64,000 bases of DNA from Phragmites australis. Lineage: Eukaryota; Streptophyta; Magnoliopsida; Poales; Poaceae. How positions within the stretch are numbered: the stretch's first letter is position 1; every line of letters starts with the position of its first letter. The position numbers were made by a program, and so were the translations under genes. Below are positions 1 through 11,505 of the stretch, one piece after another. Where the stretch lies: positions 30,714,334-30,778,333 of the forward strand of contig NC_084933.1 in NCBI RefSeq assembly GCF_958298935.1, in the 5' to 3' direction. The notes beneath the pieces are model-generated. The model had not been told where the DNA came from and did no database searches. It worked only from the letters and a program-made list of their open reading frames with translations.

Positions 1-785
1 TCATCTTGGATAACCCATCAGAGTAAGCATAGCAATCTGAGCCAGCAAATCTTGTTTGTACTTGTTCTATTCACCCATCTTCTGCCTATGCCATCTTGTA
101 ATGAATTGTTTGGTGTCACAGAGGCTTCCATATCATTTATCCATAGAGTAGGCATTTTCATGTCTTCTTCCTTTATTCTCCAACCACCTTTGACAAACCT
201 TCTCTTTGAAATTATCAGCAAGAAGCCACTGTCTTTCAAAGGTAAAGTATTTGCATCTTTGTATCCTAGACTCCCCTGAGTCCAAGAAAATTGGACTATG
301 GTCTGAGCTAATCATAGTCAAGCTCCATGTATGACACAATGAAAAATGCCGTTTCCAATTATTGGACATTAAAGAACCTATCTAGTTTCACCATCACTGG
401 CATTAGTTGTTTATTGGTCTAAGTATATTTGGATCCAGCTCTTTTTACTTCTTAAGTGAAAATTATCAATGGAACTATTAAAGAGGTCCATCAGGTTCTT
501 ATCTGAGTTCTCATTGTTTTGTCCTAGGGCTCTCTAATGAGGTTAAAATCACCTCCAAGAAGTAAAGTTAGTGACACCCTGTCACAAATTGCCTCCAATT
601 CACAGATGAACTCCTTGGATGTCCTGTGGTCTGTAGAGTCATAGACTGTGATGAACTCTCATATGAGGTTAGTGATCCTCGATCTCACCATGATTTGGAT
701 ACAGAATTGGTGAAGCTCCCATTGTTGCAATTCCAATAGATCATTCTTGACCCCCACCAGAAGCCCCCCTCTTGTCGGATTTTTA
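1..785 (-). pseudogene. 5'-truncated, decayed LINE (non-LTR) endonuclease region
   Basis: Read on the minus strand, 785 down to 1 gives a degenerate plant L1-type apurinic endonuclease. Visible pieces are GGLLVGVKNDLLELQQ (about 763-718), a run ending LLLGGDFN (about 600-540), and SDHSPIFLD near 300. The GDFN and SDH(S/C)P motifs are characteristic of the LINE endonuclease/exonuclease/phosphatase fold. The frame is broken by a TGA near 660 and a TAG near 520, and needs at least one frame change before the C-terminal part. The element continues beyond the left edge of the window. It is a dead copy, not a host gene. The boundary near 785 is approximate because no target-site duplication can be paired. 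Confidence 0.8.
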
Positions 786-1697
786 AACTCCTACCCACGT
801 CGACAACATTTCTCCTTTTTCACTCTCCCTCTATCGAGCATATCAGAGTTTGAAATTTTGTAGGATAATTCGAACATGCAGTGTACGTCGCAACAATTAT
901 TACTAGAGTTTTCGGAAGGGAATCGTTGCGTAGGGAAGTGAATCTGCCGTGGTCAGTATTTGAAAGTTGAAATAACGACCCGGCCATGCAGCAGAAGGGA
1001 AGGGAATGCAAAGTGCGTCTATCTATGGCCGTAAAGGCCGGCCATGAAGTGATGTTGGATCATACGAACAACCGTAATCATGTTAATTTCCTCTAGTTAC
1101 GTATGTGACCAGTTCAATCTCTCATTCTTAGGGTGTAGGCACCATGCTGGGACACCCTCCAGGTAAGGGCGTACCGGCAGCAACAAGATTAGAATCTTAG
1201 ATACACCCGGCACACATCGGATCATATTCACACAAGTTGAATGCATACAATCAGTTGGCACCCAGCATTTTTTTATGCTGATTTGTCGTATGCAGTACCA
1301 CACACCGCTTGAGCACGGAATTCATGCAAGTAATAAAAGCATCAACAAGTACCTGACATTTTTCAATGACATCCTGATTGATTTCATCAGAATGCTTGCC
1401 ATGTCTTATCTCTTTTGACAAAGCACAATTGCACTATGTATGATACAGGCTACAATGAACGTCTCAAAAGCGTTGATAATTATTTCTTGCCTTTTACAGG
1501 CTCTTCATTTGAGAACGACAACCAGCACTAACTCATCGATCTTGCCCATCGATGATCAAACAACTATACAAGTGAGTGCTACACCAAAATAATTTAGAGC
1601 CCCCAATGACCTATTCCTAGAGATACAAGGAATGCCCATCAATTAACTACTTCTGACATAGGCTACAAATGTGTAGTGCGCATTCCTAAAACAAAGA
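786..1697. other. Intergenic spacer downstream of adenylate kinase
   Basis: I see no convincing coding region, RNA gene or repeat here. The part adjoining 1697 should contain the 3' UTR and polyadenylation site of the minus-strand adenylate kinase gene. No clear signal fixes its end. Confidence 0.5.
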
Positions 1698-4214
1698 TCA
1701 TGTTGCTGCAGATCTCTTATTGTCAGGGTCCTCTAAATTCAAGGCTTGCAATAACTTGGGCCATGATTCAGGTATTCCACCTGGTAGATTGAACTCCAAG
1801 AGTTTGCCCCGTGCTCGGTAGAATTCCTCAACAGGCTCACTCTGCAAAGATGACAGCTTACTTAGAAAGGAAATCGTGATGCCACAGTGAACAATTATGC
1901 TAGCGTCAGTAGTATAAGAAAGTATCCAACACCTAAGGGTTCTATAATACAGGTGTTGAGAGAAGTACATGCCTTACTGAATCTGAAACGATACAAATAA
2001 CTTCGAATGGCAAATCAACTACATGATTGTGAGTATTCACCATATAATTTTGTCAGAATATTCACCATATAGACTAAAAACACGATGCTAAAGCTGCTAA
2101 AGCTCAGTACCATGTTTGAGGATTTCACACATAGGCATCCAGCTTTTATACAAAAAATAGGCTAATTGAACTATTTATCAAAAATCTATTACTCACATAG
2201 TACCAAACTAGCAAAAGTGGAATATTCAGATGGCATATATGTAAGGTAAACCAATAAAAACCCTCAAAAGAGAATGTCAGGCCACTGGAACGTACCAAAT
2301 CATGGTAAACACGTAACCGCTCCTTTACCACCTCTTCGGTATCATCAGACCTAGTAACTAGCTTTGACTCGCATTGCGGAGGAGGCATTAGTGGTGGCAT
2401 GTACATTCGAGCGCCATTCTCACCCTCAATATCAATGTCGGCTACATTGAAGTTTCCTCCACATTGGCTGCACATCCTTCTACCAAGGCATTTAGCAAGC
2501 AGAGCTTCTTCTCGGAGTTTGAGATTGATCACCAGATCAATATCTGTGACACCTTCAAGTATTTCCTAACAGAACACATGATATAATTATGTTTGGAATT
2601 CACAAATATTATGGTGGTAAGTTTTTAACACTTAGTTGATGTTTACTGGTTTCAAATGTCAACCATGATATATGCAAAAGAAACCCAGGGGTACCATTCT
2701 ATTGTTGATTGCTGAAATGTACATCAAAGTCAAATTATGCAAGCCATACAAACTTGTGCGTGATTAATATGTTTGTTGGGGCTAGTGATCTATGAGACAA
2801 CTATAAAATTTTCAATAATGACCAAATTGAGAAGATAAAGAGTGCACCAGTATGCTCAAATACTAAAATTAATCCTACCACAACAATCATGTTACACATT
2901 ATTAGCTTGAGAGACTGCACATTTAAGGATGCTACTTAAATCCACCTCAAATATGATAAAAAACAGTTCAATGAAAAGGTAAATGATAAATTCTTACTGA
3001 CAAGAGGCAAGTATGTGTTTTAGATTCTTATGGTCAGGTCAAATAGCTCACCGCTTGTCTTATAGTCCGAGGAAAGCCATCAAGGATGAACCCCAATTCA
3101 CCGTTTTCTTCTCCTTCTTCAAGGCGCTTTGAGAGCAGATTTATGATTATCTCATCGGACACCAGCTTTCCATGATTGACAATCTCAGCAAGCTGGCAAG
3201 AAGCACAGGCAACACAATCAAGAAAATGTAGCAGACTGAACACAGTTATAGTGGAGAGGCACAAAACTAAGAGATCAGAAAAGGGTTGTAGTGATATAGG
3301 TAAATTGCATCAATAGGACTTTTACAAATAAGCCTGAGGTACAGCCATAGGAGTGGTTTACAGACTTTTACAGGCTGGTTAGGGTATACCAGTTAAGAGT
3401 TTACCCATAGTTTCTGAGATCATTCTACAAGCTAACTAGTGTGGTTTATTTCATATAAGCCCAATTGAGAATGAAAAACAGTCAGCTGCTCTGTGCGCTG
3501 CAGAGCTAGAGGTTCCTAGCTGTGCAATAGCACGCACTCTGTCTTCTGTGTACGGGTTGCATACGACAAATTGTGGAGACCGTTCACAGAATTACAGTGA
3601 TGACGAGCAGGTTTACACTTTGCAGAGGATGACCCAAGTAATGGTGCAGCTGTCGGGTAAGATTACTCCACTCATATAACAGTGATCCTTTGTCTGCGTA
3701 TAATGATTGCTTGGAGCTTACTGGTCAATTAACACATACACAGCGGATCCATCAAACGAAAGTCTGAGTGTTTAGATTCTATATGTTCGCTGGTGTCAGT
3801 ACAAATCATGATGCAAAACTGTCCTCGTGGAACCGAGTACCATCCGTTGCAAGTCAGAAACAACGCGCACGCACAAGAGAGAGGCGGTCTTACCTGCTTG
3901 GAGAGGGGGCCGGGTGAGGCGAGGGCGTCGCGGACGAGGTCGCCGGTGGCGATGTGGGGGACGTCGAGCAGCTGCGAGAGGCGGCTGGCATAGGTGCCCT
4001 TGCCGACCCCAGGACACCCTAAGAACACCCACTGCACACGCCTACCGTCCTCCCGATCCCGCCCCGTGCGCCCGGTCGCCGCAGCCGCAGCCGCCGCCGC
4101 CCTCACCCCCGCTTCAGCCGCGTCCTTCGGCGGCGCCGCAGCAGAAGCCGCCGCCGCCAGGCTCCGCCGCGACGCGGCGGCGCAGGCGCTGATCGCGCGA
4201 GAGATCCCCGCCAT
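1698..4214 (-). CDS. Adenylate kinase, organellar (plastid/mitochondrial) type
   Basis: This enzyme interconverts ATP + AMP and 2 ADP. Minus-strand exons are 4214-3894, 3192-3052, 2565-2296 and 1841-1698, all with GT-AG introns and all phase 0, giving 291 aa. The P-loop GCPGVGKGT lies at residues 66-74, the AMP-site DGFPRT at about 145-150, and the LID pair CSQC at 186-189 with a further Cys near 219. TRSDD (about 225-229) supplies the conserved Arg/Asp of the NMP-kinase family. The Ala/Arg-rich first 55 residues look like an organellar transit peptide. The protein ends in SAAT. It closely resembles Arabidopsis adenylate kinase At2g37250 throughout, from memory. The start is the only Met upstream of the P-loop in an open, GC-rich first exon. 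The gene appears intact. Confidence 0.95.
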
Positions 4215-4834
4215 CTCGCCGACTTGGTGGACGAACGAACGAGCAGAGATATTTCTTGACGTTTTTTTGCTCTACTGTTCGTGTTTGAGTTCGACACGGA
4301 GGAGAGAGAGAAAGTGAGGAGCGTTAGGTACGGTGAGACGCGCGCCTAGTCGATGACGAGTGGGCCCACTTGTGGTGGGGCCTCCATGCGAGCCATGGTT
4401 TGAGCGGTAGTACCACGTGCAGAATTAAAAATGTCGTCGTCTGGAGAAAGGGGATCCACGTGGAATCTTGCGAGATTCCGCCCGTTCGATTGTCAAACTC
4501 ATTTTGGCAGACGTGCGTATGTATTTCGAACAAATGTGTCACATTCGTGGACACTAGGGTTGTTTGTTATTTTTTTTTCCAACAAGCCAGACTAAAATTT
4601 GGTCAGAGATTAAATAATTAAGATAGTGTCAAATTTTGATTTAAAATAGTGTTTGGTCCGAGGCCAAACTAAATAGTCGGTTAAAAATTTTAACGAATAA
4701 TTTGGTCATCCGAGATTTAACTAAAAACGTTAAAGAAAAATTTTAGCCATCTAAATTTTAACCAAATTCGGTCATGTCGTGGGCATCGGTGCGGTCGATT
4801 GAGAAGTAGCTACGATCCTTCTTTCCCTCCTTTT
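4215..4834. promoter_or_regulatory. Upstream region of adenylate kinase; AT-rich repeat-like stretch
   Basis: The first 110 bases upstream of the minus-strand ATG carry a pyrimidine-rich (minus-strand) leader, seen on the plus strand as a GAGAGAGAAAG-type run near 4303-4317. I see no clear TATA box. From about 4560 to 4790 the DNA is AT-rich, with repeated AAATTTTGGT/ACCAAATT-like words and TTAA runs. This suggests a decayed MITE, but no clean terminal repeats can be paired. No coding sequence is seen. Confidence 0.4.
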
Positions 4835-5280
4835 TCTTAAAGCGTTAGCGTAGTTGGCTGGTCTGCTCGACCGCTATGACGTCGAACAGTCCTTCCTTGG
4901 TTTGTTCTTCCTCTTCTCCTTCCGACCAACCCCTTTAGAGGGGGCAGGCTGGTCGGAGGTTGACCGTGACTTGACGTCAATCTGACGCTCTTGGGTCTCG
5001 ACGGCCTGTGCGCATTTGTCAGCGAGTTCGAAGAGCTCGGTAGTGATTCGAATTACCTTGGTGGCCAGCTTCTCGACAATCTTTTGGTCTCAGACCCCTC
5101 TCTTGAAGGCGATGACTACGGATTCACCTGTGATCCTTGGAATGTTGTTTTAGCGCTCCGTGAAATACCAAACGAAGTCTCGCAACAACTCACCTTATCG
5201 ATGTCTGACCTAGTACAGGTCATCCTCAACCTCGAGTCTAGCATAGGTTCTCTGGAAGTTGCCTAACAAACGAGACGTAT
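4835..5280 (-). pseudogene. Ty3/gypsy gag relic
   Basis: Read on the minus strand from about 5250, the sequence gives LLRDFVWYFTER, then a run ending VVIAFKRGV, DQKIVEKLATKVI and TTELFELADKCAQAVETQ. This is the C-terminal half of the retrotransposon gag domain common in large grass gypsy elements, where ADKCA-type endings are typical. Stop codons interrupt it (for example after TER and after RGV). The adjacent LTR at 5521 lies on the opposite strand, so the two are probably not parts of one intact element. Only a fragment remains. Confidence 0.8.
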
Positions 5281-5520
5281 TACGTACTAACGAGGCACCA
5301 ATGGATTAAACATGGTCACTTAGGCATCCAAAATTTCTTTAAACTAAACTGATTGAGTTATCTGCACACCCAATGTGTTTATCTATCTACATGGGCTAAT
5401 CGATATTAGCACATACGTCAAAATTTTGGAGGTCTGATGCAAGTATGTAACTTCAGAACCCTCAAAACAAACAGTATTATCTCTTGCAGACCACATTTAA
5501 GCATAAGGCTAATGTGCAAT

Positions 5521-6835
5521 TGTCGGTGAATCAGGAACCAGGGGTCCCCGAATCCCGAGGCCAGGCCAGCAATCCGTCACGTGGCACCTTCCCGCGGGGT
5601 TCATCTCCGCGAGGTACGAAAAAGGCTAAGTCCCGGGAGAGGACGCTCGGGACTACAAGCAGTGGTCCCCGAGTACCCGGATTCCCCGATGATCTGCGAA
5701 GACTAAATGACCGGGAAGAGAGTGCTCGGGGAGGTGAACAGTGGCCCCCAAGCACCTAAGTCCCCCGACGACCCCGAGCATCCGAGTACCCCGAGGACCC
5801 AGGGAAGGTAGTTCCGGGAGAGAGTGCTCGGGGCTGCGAGCAGCGGCCCCTGAGCACTCGGTTCCCCGAGGATCCGAACAGTCAATTCCGGGAGAGAGTG
5901 CTCGGGGTCGTGAACAGTGGCCCTCGAGCACTCGGTTCCCCGAGGACCAAGAGAGGGCGTTTTCGGGAGAGAGTGCTCGGGGAGGTGAACAGTGACCCCC
6001 CGAGCACTCGGTTCCCCGACGGCCCAAGGAGTCTCCCGTCGGTGGCCCCCACAGGGGTCCAGCGATGAGGTGTCAGCTTGTGAAAGGCCCGATGCCGCAT
6101 TTAAGAACGCGTGTGGCCTGTCACCTCCAACTATTCCCACCACGCTCGGTGTCAGTCCCTGCCATATTCTGGTAGAAGGGCGTGGGGACATTTAATGCAC
6201 GGGTCCCATCCCACGTTATCCGGCTCGCCTCGGGATAGCTTCGCAAGGCTTGAGGCGCCCCATCTACCGCCCTGCTGTGGCAGGTGTACAAGACCGAACG
6301 GGCACGCCGGGCCGCTCTGCGGCTACCCGGTGGGCTGTCTCCACGGCGCTTGTTGCCAGCGCCATTATGACGACTGAAGACCGGGCAGGGGGCGCGTTTT
6401 CAACCCCCCGTCACTTCGCGCAGATGCCATGATGACTGCTTTTCCATTTATGGCACCTTGGAACTCGTGCCCTCCCTTTCGGGGCAAGCTATCGCCGGCG
6501 GGTATTTAAGACAGCCGGTAGGCGCGGACAAAGACAGGCGAATAGAGAAGGTGAATCTCAGTGACCCAAGGTGAATTGAAGGACAACGCTCGAACTCTCA
6601 GACACTTGCTCAGAGATCGAAGAACATCTTCGTACAAGCATAGAAGTTGAAGAACAAGGAGCCCGAAGCTCTAGGATAGACAGACATTCTTGTAACCAGC
6701 AACATTCCTGAGAGACATTCTCATGGCATTTATAGCATCCACGTAGGAGTAGGGTATTACGCTCAGTGCGGTCCGAACCTGTCTAAAAATCCCTCCAGTG
6801 CATTTACTGCATTCTGCATCAGATCATTCCCCACC
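5521..6835 (+). mobile_element. Gypsy-type LTR, solo or truncated
   Basis: The sequence starts with TGTCGGTGAATCAGG and carries a GC-rich U3 with tandem units. A TATA-like GGTATTTAAG lies at 6501-6510, followed by a transcribed part with TAGGAGTAGGGTATTACGC near 6745. That order is typical of long LTRs from grass gypsy elements. Orientation is plus. No internal domain follows in the same direction and no second copy is present, so this is a solo or truncated LTR. The 3' end is estimated; I could not match a 5-bp TSD to the GCAAT preceding the start. Confidence 0.75.
5635..6030 (+). repeat. Tandem U3 repeats in LTR (about 5 units)
   Basis: Five diverged units begin with CGGGAGAGAGTGCTCGGGG-like sequence at about 5635, 5711, 5816, 5890 and 5964. 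Spacing is 74-105 bp. Each unit also contains a CGAGCACTCGGTTCCCCGAG-like half, so GTGCTCGGGG and CCCCGAGCAC alternate and could form hairpins. Such arrays in U3 are known to act as enhancer blocks in plant LTR elements; that role is inferred here. Confidence 0.85.
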
Positions 6836-7331
6836 ACCTGCCATTGCATTCATATCCATTTATTTCTCCAGCAAACATATTCAGAATCATCCCCCCGGCC
6901 GAATCTCAAAAAGGGGTCTCTCAGAATCCCTGCGATAGGAGTTAACCCTCCGACAGCAATATACAAACAAAAAATAACCTGGAACAAGACATTACATATC
7001 TTCAGTCCATTCTTAACAAAGACAGGAATCAAGTTGAAGGAAAGCTGGCCAACTAACTTGATTTGCACAATAAACACATGTCCATATTGCACCTAAGAAT
7101 GACCCCCCCCCCCAACATATACACAAAATAATCACATGAGCAGCCAACAGTTTATAAGTTTTAGAGCGCTTCATCATCACAATCCATAGTGCCACCTCCT
7201 GTACTAAGCTTAGCTTTTAGAAGATGTCCACAGTTTCATCTTACATAAATAGTTACAGCCTTGCGGGGGGAGAAATCTCCATCAACCACCAACTAAGTAT
7301 GCAAAAGGTTAGTGGTTAGATGAGAAGCACA
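6836..7331. other. Short spacer between LTR and Harbinger element
   Basis: No recognised gene is present. A C-run of 13 sits near 7101-7113. The left terminal inverted repeat of the neighbouring PIF/Harbinger element should lie in or near this stretch, but I could not find a match to its right end. Confidence 0.4.
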
Positions 7332-8364
7332 CTAGTCAGTGAAGTAGTGCTTGGCGATCCAACGATTCATCCACTTACGACGATGCTCAGCACTCATCTG
7401 CACAAAACCAATGCTCTGTGGCTTGTGGTCGTAGAGCCAATCGAGTGCGACCAGCAATGCATCCTCGGAGAAGCCAGGGAGGTTCATGGCAGCATTGTAC
7501 ACATCGGGATGTGCCTCAGCGTGGACGGTTGCCTTGATTGCACCTACCATATCCTTGACAGCCTCGGTTATGCTATTGAAGACGATGGCCTCATCCTCTA
7601 TGATCATGGCCCTCTTCCTCTTGGAACCAGCCCCACTTGAGGAGTCCTCCCTTTCCTCCCTGCCGATCCAACAGCAGCCTCCTCATAGGCATTCGGTGGA
7701 GGGGTGTTGGTGTTGGTGTCATCATCCGTGGACTCTCCAATAACCTCGGGAAAGATAATCCCCGCATTGGTGACAGTGAAAATCGGATCAGCCTTGCCTT
7801 CGCTCTCCACCTCATCGGAAGGAGCTCCCAATGGCTCATTGGAGCCCATAGCATACCTCCCAGTGGCCTATCCAACAGAGAAGATGGAAACCATATGCTC
7901 ATAGTTCTCGAGAGGAACGTTGAGGTAGTCAACATCAACAGGGTGATCCTACAAATAGAAGTGGTATTTGTCAGAAAATAGATTAAAGTGTTTCACACTG
8001 AATTCAGTTGTGATGCATCAACCTTGATGTGGCCTTTGTAGTGCTCGTCCTCTAGTACGATGGAGTTTGTGTTGTCATCCCATAAGACACTGCTGATATC
8101 CCGCAGCTTGCATATCTTCACCCACCTTGATCTCCACTTGCGAAGGTGGTTGTACACCTGACTCTCGCTTACCTTTACACCGCACTGCTTAGTCACTTTT
8201 CTTGCAACAGTGTTTAGGTGCACCTCCTTGAAGCCCTTATCAGTCCGCACTCCACCTTCAATCAGCGCAACCAAATGGCGCAGCATCATGTTGGACATGT
8301 GAGCTGTCCACCTCAGTTGATTCCTCACCCCACCGCCACCCCCATGCTCAGCCATCACCTGCAA
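7332..8364 (-). pseudogene. PIF/Harbinger ORF1 (Myb/SANT-like DNA-binding protein), broken
   Basis: Exon 1 (8364-8023) begins MQVMAEHGGGGG and encodes a trihelix/Myb-like domain with RWTAHMSNMMLRHL and VYNHLRKWRSRW. That is the DNA-binding partner used by PIF/Harbinger transposons. Intron 8022-7949 has GT-AG ends. Exon 2 starts DHPVDVDYLNVP but meets a TAG at 7870-7868. The original reading continues with MGSNEPLG (from 7849), then requires a frame change near 7605 to reach the C-terminal stretch ending in KHYFTD and stop at 7334-7332. With a nonsense codon and a frameshift it is not functional as it stands. It lies downstream of the transposase ORF on the same strand. Confidence 0.85.
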
Positions 8365-8371
8365 AACTCAG

Positions 8372-8735
8372 TAAGTATTGCACTTAAATGAGCTGCAAAC
8401 TCAGCTGAAAATAGGACTAAAAACTGCACTTAAATGAGCTGCAAACTCAGCTGAAAACAGGACTAAAAACTGCACTTTAAATGAGCTGCAAACTCAGCTG
8501 AAATCTGGACTAAAAACTGCACATAAAAGAGCTGAAAACAGGACTGAAATCTGCACTTAAATGGGCTGAAAACAGGACTACAAACTGCACTTTAATGAGC
8601 TGAAAACAGGACTACAAACTGCACTTTAATGAGCTAAAAACAGGTCTACAAACTGCACTTAAATGAGCTAAAAACAGGACTGAAATCAACACTTAAATGA
8701 GCTAAAAACAGGACTGAAATCAACACTTAAATTAC
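8372..8735. repeat. Minisatellite between the two Harbinger ORFs
   Basis: Units of about 33-47 bp repeat roughly nine times. The core words are CTGCACTTAAATGAGCTG and GAAAACAGGACTAAAAAC. Early units (8372-8520) carry an extra CAAACTCAGCTG segment, and later units (8540-8735) lack it, so the array shows internal unit-length change. It lies between transposon ORF1 and ORF2 and has no coding potential. Confidence 0.85.
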
Positions 8736-8817
8736 CAATAATACATAGTTAGTTACATATAAAAATAGTCTATAAACCATTGCAAAAATAGAAGTACTAA
8801 TTATTACACGGTGTCAT

Positions 8818-10122
8818 TCACACACGCATGTTACCCCTATTGTTCCACATAGCTAGTGCTCACTCGTCCCTCTTTGCTGTCCAAGAGTTGTTGTCATATG
8901 CAACATCATTATGTGCTTCGAGCTCCACAGGTTTTGGAGTCCAGTCTTGTTCCCCAGGGACACACTCATCTGGGCCGTGTGTTAGGATCCAGTTGTGCAA
9001 AATGCAGTAAGCTAGCACTAACTTCACTTGGGTTTTGTACGGGTGAAACGACTTGTTGTACAGAATTTTGAAACGATTCTTCAATACACTGAAAGCCCGT
9101 TCTACTGTGACTCTAAGAGCCAAGTGCCTCAGATTGAATAATTCCTTATGGTCACGAGGGTTGTTCCTTCCACCATATTCCTTTAAGTGGTATCGGTAGC
9201 CACGATATGGTGGAAGGAACCCAGGACGAACATCATATCCTTCATCGACCAAGTAGAATTTACCTGAGAAGGGTGAAATTGTGTCCAAGTAAGCACATTT
9301 TTACGTTAACTAAAACTTTGTTGTTACCTAATGACCAACACTTACCCGGGGGCACCTTAAGCTGTCATCCCTCTCTAATGCGTCTGCTAGAATGATGGCA
9401 TCATAAGCAGATCCCTCCCAGCCAGCTAAGACAAATGTGAACTTAAGATCAAAATCAACAACAACCATGACATTTTGTGTAGTCACCCCATTCCTACCCC
9501 GAAATGCGGCTGCCATGCTAGCTAGGACTCTAGCTAGCACATGAGTTCCATCTATAACACCAATGCAATCCTACACAAGAGTAAGAAACAATGATAGTTA
9601 ACCACTACGGCAGGCAAAAATAGAACCAACAACTACGTAACCTAACACTAGTACCTTGAAATATGGGTTGAACCTGCAGCTGTTTGCAATTTTTGGGTGC
9701 ACATCGTTGGACAGTGGCCGAATCATCTCTCCACGTAGCTCCCCAATAGCATACAAGACTTCTTGGAAGTAACGACTAATTGTTTCCAAACCCCTTCTAA
9801 AATTCAGCTTTATCAACCTAAATCTACAATTGTGACCAACCACTTGCAGGAACAATTTGTTCCTCAATGGAGCTATGAATTGTATCTTTAAGCAACCGCC
9901 TTGTTCTGAGTAATGTGCATAAGTGAAAAAGGGGGCTCTCCTCATGCGAAGTTGTTCTACACAGTGCCGATCATCATTGTGGAAAATAAACCTAAGGTTT
10001 TTCATCTTAATTTTATCTCTTTCAGCTAAGGGACCATAGGTGACGGGTGCTTCACGATCTGCACGTCCATAGAAAACAACGTGTACGCACACATTGTAGC
10101 AACTACTCCGCAGCATGAGCAA
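8818..10122 (-). pseudogene. PIF/Harbinger transposase (DDE), degenerate
   Basis: The minus strand encodes a PIF-type DDE transposase with two introns at GT-AG sites: 9654-9571 and 9345-9264. Exon A contains FRRGLETISRYFQEVLYAIG and GEMIRP. Exon B (9570-9346) contains CIGVIDGTH (catalytic Asp), VTTQNVMVVVDFDLKF and GWEGSAYDAII. Exon C (9263-8818) contains YLVDEGY (second Asp), PPYRGYRYHL and RVTVERAFSVLKNRFKIL (ERAF, the Glu region). Apparent one-base losses shift the frame within exon A (about 9830-9935) and just before the second intron. A TGA interrupts the C terminus near 8860, ahead of the original stop at 8820-8818. The catalytic regions are visible, but the gene looks inactive. Confidence 0.9.
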
Positions 10123-10129
10123 TTATTTT

Positions 10130-11121
10130 ACACCGCTTGACAGCCAAATCATCCATCTAACCATTATAAACAAGAACAAATTGTAATTATATTTAGAAAT
10201 ATTCATATGACCAGTAGTAGCCTTTCAGCTTGATCTCACACAGCAACATTTCAAATCACATACACAAATTACCTCGTTTCTTCACAGAGACACGCAGCAA
10301 GATCCACTCTTGCACCTTCAGAGTTCCCTGTTGTAGATGTTACTCCACCTTGATTACCTGAAATTTGCAGGAGCATCAAGATGCTAGTAGTGCAGCAAAA
10401 TTAGAAAAAGGTGCATTCTTTTCACAAGATAGCAGGCTAAAAAAAATTGATCCCAAACGCCCTAGTCTACTAATCCCGAACACCCCGGCCTCCCTTTCCT
10501 GCCTCTCTCGGATCCCCCTCCTACTAATCCCGAATCACTTGCACATCGCCAACGCGCCTCGTCCAGCTCCCCGGCTTCGTGCTCCCCCGGCGGCGGCACG
10601 CGCCCCCGGCGGTGTCGCTTCCCCGGAGCCACGCTCCCCCGGCGTCCTCGCTCCCCCGGCGGCGTCGTGCTCCCCCAGTGGCCTCGAGCTTCCCTGGCGG
10701 CGCCGCGCTCCCCCCGTCCCGCCCGCTCGTGTGGATCGAGCCCGGACTTATCACAATCCGCTCTGTGCGGTGGAGGCGGCGCCGGGGAGGGGGTCCATTT
10801 GCCCGGAGGTGATTAGGGTGGATCCGCTTGTGGAAGGCGGCGTAGGGAAAGGTGCACGAGACAGACGGTTAGGAGGGGGTAATGCGAGCGTCGTTCTGAC
10901 TGGTGGACCCCCGTGGCAGTGCTGCATCTGTTCGGCCTGGCCTGGGAGCGAAGGCCAAGTCGAGCGTAGGTGGGATGCAGGTTGACGATATATTTTTGCA
11001 CGAGCGAAAGCACCTCTGCACGCTCCGTCCTAGAAACCAAACGGTCATCTTCTAGAGTGTTTACGCGGATGCAAGCACGGGACCGACACAAGCACAGCGG
11101 ATGCAAGCAACCAAACACGCC
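10130..11121 (-). mobile_element. 5' untranslated part and right end of the Harbinger element
   Basis: Upstream of the transposase on the minus strand lies a non-coding leader. It contains a GC-rich tandem region (about 10570-10700) with repeated GCTCCCCCGGCGGC words, then a CG-rich stretch to about 10985. At 11099-11121 the plus strand reads ATGCAAGCAACCAAACACGC followed by CCC. Its reverse complement (GGGCGTGTTTGGTTGC) is a typical PIF/Harbinger-type terminus in grasses. No matching left end was found, so the element is probably truncated on the left. Confidence 0.6.
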
Positions 11122-11505
11122 CCAAACAGCCCGAAGATGCATCCAGTGATGCGAGCAGGTGCAGGTACCGAACAGCTGCTGCCACTCTAGTCCGTTTCGT
11201 TTCGTTATCCCCTTCCCCGTCCCGCTTCCCGTGCCTCCCCTCATGTATCGTCGCGTCGCGCTGTTTTGTTTAACCCGCAGGCAGAGGCGGCTCCAACCCA
11301 GTCCACACGCGCAGCAGCCAAGGGCGCAACGCGAGCGCAAGCCCAGCCCGTCCGGATTCTTCTCCTCGCCTTCCCCTCCCCAACCCTAGCCTACGGGGCA
11401 TAGATCTACCCCAGCCGCCGCCAGCCTCGCCGAGCCCTAGCTTCCCCCGTCGCGCGGGTCGGGTTAGGGGAGCAGGATCCCGCGGCCCCCCACGGGACGG
11501 GGGCC
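11122..11505 (+). promoter_or_regulatory. Promoter/5' UTR region of the CCCH gene
   Basis: This is a C-rich stretch directly before the CCCH start codon at 11506, with CCAACCCTAGCC and CCGAGCCCTAGC-like pyrimidine-rich words typical of grass leaders. No clear TATA box is visible. It directly abuts the end of the Harbinger element, so the transposon lies within about 400 bp of the start codon. Confidence 0.5.

Noticed and set aside
3827..4317. Overlapping Pro/Arg/Ala-rich open frames on the plus strand (121 and 107 codons)
   Set aside because: They are the antisense of the GC-rich adenylate kinase first exon and have no domain.
5484..6432. Many GC-rich open frames on both strands with repeated SPSTLSR-like words
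   Set aside because: They are produced by tandem U3 repeats of an LTR, not by a gene.
10365..10985. 206-codon Pro/Arg-rich plus-strand ORF
   Set aside because: It lies in the GC-rich leader of a minus-strand Harbinger transposon; the Pro/Ala runs come from GCTCCCCCGGCG repeats.
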